Origin: Gordionus sp. m RMFG-2023
Lineage: Eukaryota > Nematomorpha > Gordioida > Chordodea > Parachordodidae
Assembly (NCBI RefSeq): GCF_954871325.1
Contig: NC_088776.1
Span: 48,378,569-48,442,568 of the forward strand
Length of the DNA: 64,000 nucleotides
Direction: 5' to 3'
Shown: piece after piece, positions 57,501 through 64,000 of the stretch
Layout: the number at the start of each line of letters is the position of its first letter
Position numbering within the stretch: the first letter of the stretch is position 1
Position numbers and translations under genes: made by a program
Notes under the pieces: model-generated
The model's database searches: none
What the model was told of the DNA's origin: nothing
Seen by the model: the letters and a program-made list of their open reading frames with translations, nothing else

Positions 57501-60500
57501 TTCAAAAAAAAGAATGCCTATTATTATACACTTCGTTTATATACTATATATAACAACTATCAATATAAAAAAATTGCTCTAAATGAATAAGTTCAGTCTG
57601 ATTCCGTAATTATATTAGTTATTAGTAAAATATATAAATATAATTATCGAGTTTACAATTTGTTGTAATTAGAATTTTTAATTGGAAGAAAACACTCATT
57701 ACACAATCGATTTTAATATCAGAAATATTATCAGTGATGTAGAAGCATGTATACCAATTATTTGTGTGGCCTTTTAAAGGGTTGATATAATTAAATTAAA
57801 AAGGGAACGATATTTATACTAATAAAACATCCAGCCGGAACTTTCATATATAAAATTGAATTAAACCCCTATATTTTTATAGTGAATAAGGTAAATAAAG
57901 CATAATAGATGCTTGTTAACCTAAATCGCCATACTACAGTACACACAATATAATTCCAATTACTAATTTTTATTTTATAAAAATGGGCATTGATAATATA
58001 TGACTTTATTTATTAAAACTTCATTAAAATCCAATATAAATAATTGATCTTATCGCTTAAAAAAATCTCATTATTTTGTCCATAAAAAAAGAAATGAAAG
58101 GAAATAATTGGGATTCGTTAATACCGTATTATTTATTAATTTTATTTTTGTACTCCGCATCCACATAAATCATCTTGATATAAAATTATATATTTCCCTT
58201 AAAATTTAAATGTTTGTTTGCTACTAAAAAAAACGATATTATATTAAATGGTGTAATCATCTTAGATAATTTAAGTATTGCCAGTATATAAATTAAAAAT
58301 GAGTTAAAAGTTAATTATCAACTTATTAGAAATTTATAGGATAGGTATTCTTCATAAATCGGAATACATTTTTCGGCAAAATCAGATTCTTAACAGTTAA
58401 AAAAGCAGGGATCGAAACATTAAAATTATTTTTAAAAAAATACAATATTTTCCCATTTATGCTTACACCTGCCAATAAATCTTTTTTACACATTCATATC
58501 AGGCTTCTAATAAGCGGAACTCGGGTATAGCTTACAGGTCTGAGATATCAAAAAATATATAAAAGTACTGTTCAACAAGAAAAAATGTTACACGGTAAAA
58601 TTAGAAAAGAAATATATCTTAAAAATATTCTCCCTCACATATTTTATTACTTTCATTCTTAGTTATTATATAATTAAGACTATGAATACTTATTATGTAT
58701 AAGTCGCAAAATTTTCTAATTTCATAAAGAAAAATAACGCGATTTATTATTTAATAATATACAATTTTGGCTACAGGGTTTATATCGTGCGAAATTAAAA
58801 TTTTATAATAAAGATAAAACAAACAAATATTATGAAAAAGGAATGCATCTATTAAAATATATTATGAGGACCTTAAAATGTGAATTATTTAGAAATATGC
58901 ATCATCTAAAATATTTATCAAGAAATAACTCCCATAATAGATTCTAAAAAAAATTATTTAATTTTGTTCCTAAAAATAAATAATTGTTTTTGGAAAGGGT
59001 TTAAGTGCCATAGACAATTAGTTTTTAGGTAGTGTGTATTGTGTTTGTTTTCGTCTAATATATCATTATCAAGTTATGATAACAAGTTTGATTTGTACGG
59101 GTAGTGATATATTGCCAATGCGTTAATAAGAGACAAAAATAACATGTTTAAAAAATATAATATATTTAATGAGTAGATAATTTGAGCGCGTTCGACTATT
59201 TGAAGAATGATATTTATGGAAGTAAAAAAATCTCACATTACCTTCTCTTAGTGCCAAAACAATAATAAGAATAGACATTTTGTGGTATTTAAATTAGAAA
59301 AGTTGATGATTATATTCCTTATAACCAAACATAAATCTAATTAAGAGTGATGAGGTAATTGAGATATAAATTAAAATCGGACTAGAGTTCAGGCCAGCAA
59401 GATAGTTCAATCTCATGTGGAATCGGTTTTAAGCGAAATAATTTAAAAATCTGGCCCTGATAGAGTATTCTATTAAAAATGGCGAAATGTAGAGTCTGAA
59501 ATACCCAAATTTTCAAATTAATAATCACCATTTCAATTTATTATTTTTATTTTTCCTATCATCATTATTAGAATTAGAGTGCTCTATATTAGCCTTTAAG
59601 CAAAATTGACTTTATTTGGCAAAGTCTACTAAATTCAGGACTATCGATTTCGGCAATTAAAATACTAGCAGGATAATTGCATTTTGTGTATTTAATTATT
59701 ATTTTATTAAGTAAGATAAAAAAAACATAATCTCGTGATCATATTTAAACCAATTATATTGCTTGTAAACGTTTCGGATTAAATTATATATCCAAAAAAT
59801 AAATTGTAAAAAAGATTCTAAATCCCACGTTTTCTTTTTAAATATGTGTATTGTATAAAGAAATTGATGTGGCTTAAAAATATGACTTCCTGCGAAAAAA
59901 TATAATTTACTTTTATCATTTTAACTGCAAAGGAGCAAGAAATACTAGTAAGTTAAACAATAAAGAAGTTCGAGCTCACATCAAATCATTTCCTGTATTT
60001 AAATCACATTTATTTACAGCAAAACTGAATTTAAAAATTATCTATGAAATGTATACAAACAAGTGTAAAATAAAAAAAATAACAATTCCGTTTAATTGCA
60101 TGCGAACCGAGAAAGCTATATTCGATTACGATTTTAATTAAGGTTTAATCATTCTAAAAAAGGGATAAATGTTAAATCTGTTAGGAGTATATAATAGAAC
60201 AAACCGATGATTTTACAATTATATATAAAGAAGATGAAGAAAATCGAAATTCTTCAATGGTGGAACGAAATGTGGAACAAATTTAAATATCGTTCTTTTT
60301 TTGATAAAAGAAAATTAAACACTTATAATCTAACAACGCACTGCGATATCAAAGTAGTATATTGTGAGGTATGGTCAGAAGAGATATCAGGATGTAGCAG
60401 AAATGTCGCCTCTAGTTTTAAAAATTTTTAAGTCAATTTTTTTTTAAAGATATTCCTTGTATTTTTAAGAAATATATTTTATGGTCAAATTCGTCCCTTC

Positions 60501-61640
60501 TGTAAAATCGAAACCTAGTGTCCTTTGCTTTTTTACATTTTTTGATAAATCATCCTTCGATCAGAAATATTACAAAATATACATGAAATCGATATCATAC
60601 ATAGGTCAGATCAAATATTATTTATATAATATCAAATTAAAATTATTTATTTCATTTTTATATTTTTTTTTTCAAAAATGAAGCGATTCCACTAGACTGG
60701 TTATAGTTATTACCAGTGGTCTATAGATTAAATGCCTTGATTTATGACATAAAAAAGATGGATTTTTGTGAATCCCGAAAAAAACCACAAAATATTGACT
60801 ATCAAACATAATATGGATAAATGTCTAAAGAATATTTTATAAAACGAATTATCAGGATCAGAATGTTCAATGAATTTCAATGATGTCAGAATTTTTTTTA
60901 CATAAAAAATTTCAAAAATATAATTTTTGAAAAGAAAAACATAAAATGGGTAGATTTTGGAAAATTTCAAAATGTGGCAGAATTGTGGTAGTTGAGATGA
61001 GTGTAATAGATTTCGACTCTTGATAGTCTACTAATGTATGTGGTAGAAGATGGCAACCCTGTCTGGTACCACAAAAATACCAATTCTCTAAATATTAAAG
61101 ATAAAATTGTAACGTATTTATTTTCAACGCCTTATTTATGTTATCGGCAACAGCAATCTTGTTACGTGTATATTGGTCTTAGTCAATACTTTTATATCTT
61201 ATAAAATCGTGATAAATTTTATAGGGTAGGTATTCCACATATGCTAAAATAGACACCATTTCTGATAAATTCTGATTTTTCAAATGTAAAAAAAACGCGT
61301 CAAATAGATTATTTATGTTGAGATTCGTTGAACGCTAATATGGCTTAATCCATAGGCGCGTTGCGTTCCGAAGAAGATCAGATAAATATTAAAATGCAAC
61401 TTGATTTATTTACTTCCTCCAAAGTTGAGCTATCTTTTAAAGGCAATCCGAGACGAAAATTATAGTTAATTCAGCAAAAACAGTTTGACCGTTTTTTAGT
61501 CGGCTAAAAATGTAACGATTATTCAACTATAGTTGAGTCATTTTAAAAATTTGATTAAAAAAATTTTCAGATTCAGTATGTTTTCAAGCATTTAACATTT
61601 GAGCCATTTCCAATTTATATACTATACGAGGAATTAAAAG
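54512..61640. other. 7-kb gene-poor AT-rich stretch
   Basis: No splice-bounded coding pattern or known protein motif on either strand. A 14-base G run lies at 55780-55793. 55125-55180 is locally GC-richer (CCGGAACAGG, GGGCTCGGGC). Open stretches at 60207-60431 and 60481-60681 show lysine- and phenylalanine-rich translations typical of AT-rich noise. If the SLC12 gene has upstream exons within the window they should be here, but I could not find them. Confidence 0.45.
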
Positions 61641-61649
61641 TAAAAAGGT

Positions 61650-62132
61650 AATGAATATCGGTTCGGTTTAGGTTCAGATAAAAATAACGATGGTTCAGGC
61701 GGTTCGTAAAAAATAATTAGATCGGTTCTGTTTGAACAGAACCTTTAAAAAACCAGCTCCGACCTTTTCGCATACAAGAGTATTAGAATTATGTTAAAAA
61801 TATTTTTTTTTAAAAATTTTATCACTATTTCCTAAAAAATAATATTGAGCCGTATAGTTTTAATATTTTCATGATACTCTTCTATCGAATTATACCTCTA
61901 AGGAGGAAGATTAAATTTTAGGGCTGAGATCCCTTCTATATGCTAACTTGGATCGCTGGCACCGTCAAATAACGATATATAAAAATATCTAAAAATAATT
62001 ACCTATAATTAATAATCTTTAAGAGGGTAAAATTTCAAATGGTTCAAACCGGTTCACAGACATTTTAAAAAGTTTAGTTTAGGTTAGGGCAGCAAATTTT
62101 TTAAGGTTCAGGTTCGGTTTGAATCCATGTGT
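61650..62132 (-). mobile_element. hAT remnant, second copy of the 23948-24718 family
   Basis: Left part AATATCGGTTCGGTTTAGGT then TCAGATAAAAATAACG and right part AGGTTCAGGTTCGGTTTGAATCC match the ends of 23948-24718 in reverse. Centre ATGCTAACTTGGATCGCTGGCACCGTC is the reverse of the segment before the VERCFST motif there. Diverged, with no target duplication seen. Confidence 0.75.
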
Positions 62133-62453
62133 AATAACACAGATTGACTAAATTACGGACATAGCTAGTAACATAACGCATCATAAAATTCGTTTTATAT
62201 AAGATTTATGAATTGAATGACGTGAAAAATATCTTTCTACATTGATAAAAATGAACCAGCACTTTTTTTTACAAGAAAGATAAATGATATCCTTTTTTTT
62301 TTCTCTGTCTATAGTGAGTGAGATGCGTGCGCATATGTATTAGCCACCCTATTAGGTGCTATATAAACTTTTAAACAATAGTCATGAAAGGCTACATTTT
62401 TATTAATTAATTATACGATAACGTTACCATATTCATTTCGAAACTGGATTCAC

Positions 62454-62564
62454 CTGAAAAAAGAACGCACTCCATTGTTTAGAGTCCAATTATTAAATTC
62501 AAGAGCCCATTTTAACCTTCTTTTTTTGAATCCTTCGTAATAGTCTTCCTTAATAGAACCTAGA
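62454..62564 (-). CDS. Candidate single coding exon, gene unknown
   Basis: A 111-bp open stretch sits between a good acceptor (TTTTTTATAG) and a good donor (CAG followed by GTGAAT) and is phase 2 at both ends. It encodes about 37 residues, including GSIKEDYYEGFKKRR and WALEFNNWTLNNG, with ordinary amino-acid composition unlike the surrounding AT-rich noise. I do not recognise the family. It lies 10 kb upstream of the first recognised cotransporter exon on the same strand, but its phase 2 end does not fit the phase 0 start of that exon, so it cannot join it directly. It may belong to another gene beyond the window or be chance. Confidence 0.25.
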
Positions 62565-62874
62565 CTATAAAAAACAAACTTTATAAAACGAACATCCAAT
62601 TTATGAATTCTTCTTGACAATTGTAGAAATCCTATCAGAAATTTATTTCCACTCATAAATCAAATCCTGGGTGCTTGAATGACATTTATCAAGTATTTTT
62701 TTTATAAGACACGATCTTTTTATCAATATGTTTTATAAACCTCTCCTATAAAATCGTTATTTAGCAAGAATTAGGGTCTAGAATATCTATCAAATATTTT
62801 CTGAATAGTAATATGATTAAACAAGCTCGTGTAGGATTCTTACATTGGAAATTTCCTTGTGCTTATAAGATTCA

Positions 62875-63009
62875 GAGTGCGCCCAAAGTCAAAATTTTAT
62901 TTTTAAAAAAATTAATTTATTATTGAAATTTACGAAATCGAGTTTGAACGCAAAATTTTTAAATCTAAAAATCATTTTTTTTTGAAAAATGACTTCGGAA
63001 CGCACCTTC
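62875..63009. mobile_element. Short MITE, about 135 bp
   Basis: Ends GAGTGCGCCCAAAGTCA and TGACTTCGGAACGCACCTTC pair as imperfect inverted repeats. The AT-rich centre also folds back (AAATTTTTAAATCTAAAAATC). Target duplication unclear. Confidence 0.5.
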
Positions 63010-63413
63010 AATCATCAAATTCTTCTTAAATATAAATCAATAAAATTTTATATTTTTATCATTCTTCTTTAATATACTATATTAAAAAAAATAAAACTAA
63101 TTTGTTTAAATTGAAGTACTAATCAAAATTTTAAAATGCATAAAATAAAAAATTGAGGAATGGATGAAAAGTTGGGTAATATATTTAAGTATATATATAT
63201 ATATATCGCAAAAAAGTATTAGGCCGTATCCTAATTCGACTTATTACTATTTGATATTATCTAATGTCATTTTAAATTCGTAATTTTTGACAAAAGGTGT
63301 CAATAACTTATTTTTATATCAAATTAAGAGTAAAGAAATATTTGATATATATAATGGATATTCGATATTTTAAATCAACGGAGGTTTCAACCCAATCCTC
63401 TATAAAGAAATAA

Positions 63414-63962
63414 TTTACAATTTATTATGTGGTAACTGAATGATGGATAGTTGTTATGACATTTAATGTAATACTAGTAATAAACAATTTATTACCAAAA
63501 ATAGGAAGTGAACTAAGAAAAAATATCGTTTGCCAGAAACCAGATATATTTATTCGGGCTGGGTTTTTAGATTATTTTTTTAAAAAAAATATTTATCTTT
63601 ATATTTTAAATATCGACTTCGACAGTATATAAAATGCTATTTTAAAAAAATTAATTTTACCCCCAACTAGGGAGCTTATTTTAGAATATGGGCTTATCAT
63701 AAAAATAATAGAATTGTCAAAATGCACTTTATTTATTATATATAACTCAGAGAATAATCAAGCTAGAGAAATAATTTTACATTTTATTATGAGGTAATTG
63801 AATGATGGATAGCTTTGTTATGACATTAAATGTAATACTAGTAATAAACAAATTATTATCAAAAATAGGAAGTAAGCTAAGAAAAAAGATCGTTTGCCAG
63901 TTAACAGATATATTCACACGGGTTGAGCTTTTAGATCATTTTTTTGGAAAATCTAGTGATTA
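63414..63962. repeat. Direct repeat pair, about 180 bp each, 363 bp apart
   Basis: 63414-63595 and 63776-63962 share TGAATGATGGATAG, TAATGTAATACTAGTAATAA, AAAATAGGAAGT, CGTTTGCCAG and ACAGATATATT in the same order. No retroelement ends, primer site or coding sequence lies between them. The right copy reaches the window edge, so more units may follow. Confidence 0.85.
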
Positions 63963-64000
63963 GAACGGTATCAGACCAATTCCGGAAAGAAATTTTTTAA

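Noticed and set aside
60207-60681. Small genes from two plus-strand open stretches
   Set aside because: Translations are biased noise, without domain, splice context or repeat in the window.
63414-63962. LTR pair of a retrotransposon
   Set aside because: No terminal TG/CA, primer-binding site, polypurine tract or coding sequence between the copies.

Overview
The window is nuclear DNA from an AT-rich animal. It has spliced genes with GT-AG introns, one only 48 bp long, and a heavy load of class II transposons (hAT, Tc1/mariner, PIF/Harbinger with a MADF protein, Helitron) plus an RTE/CFDP2-like LINE. That mix is common in arthropods and some other invertebrates, but nothing here fixes the phylum. 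I see no LTR element, virus copy or CRISPR.

Two host genes are supported, both on the minus strand. A dihydropyrimidinase family gene (DPYS/CRMP family) has ten exons between 3373 and the left edge; every junction keeps frame and its 3' end lies outside the window. Two of its six expected metal-site residues are replaced (Asn for the first His of HxH, Met for the carboxylated Lys), so it may be a pseudoenzyme. A Na-K-Cl type cation-chloride cotransporter (SLC12 family) has 24 recognised exons from 52254 down to its stop at 22500. Its N-terminal exons are missing, and its last two exons (23655-23834, 22500-22635) lie 4.5 kb beyond the rest, past a transposon cluster.

Layout: 1-3373 DPYS-like gene; 3.5-22.5 kb intergenic transposon field, with a hAT remnant, a hAT MITE that splits an 84-bp tandem repeat, a 2.8-kb hAT nested in a palindromic MITE, a 3.1-kb LINE headed by a tRNA-like promoter, a second hAT, and old repeats; 22.5-52.3 kb SLC12 gene, whose introns carry a LINE piece, hAT, a Harbinger composite inside a larger inverted repeat, Tc1, mariner and Harbinger MITE insertions; 52.3-64 kb a gene-poor stretch with a Helitron fragment, a 620-bp palindromic MITE, a hAT remnant, direct repeats and one candidate exon of unknown origin.

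The two host genes show no functional link; they are neighbours in tandem. Exon boundaries come from reading splice sites and known protein family patterns by eye, so single boundaries may be off by a few bases.
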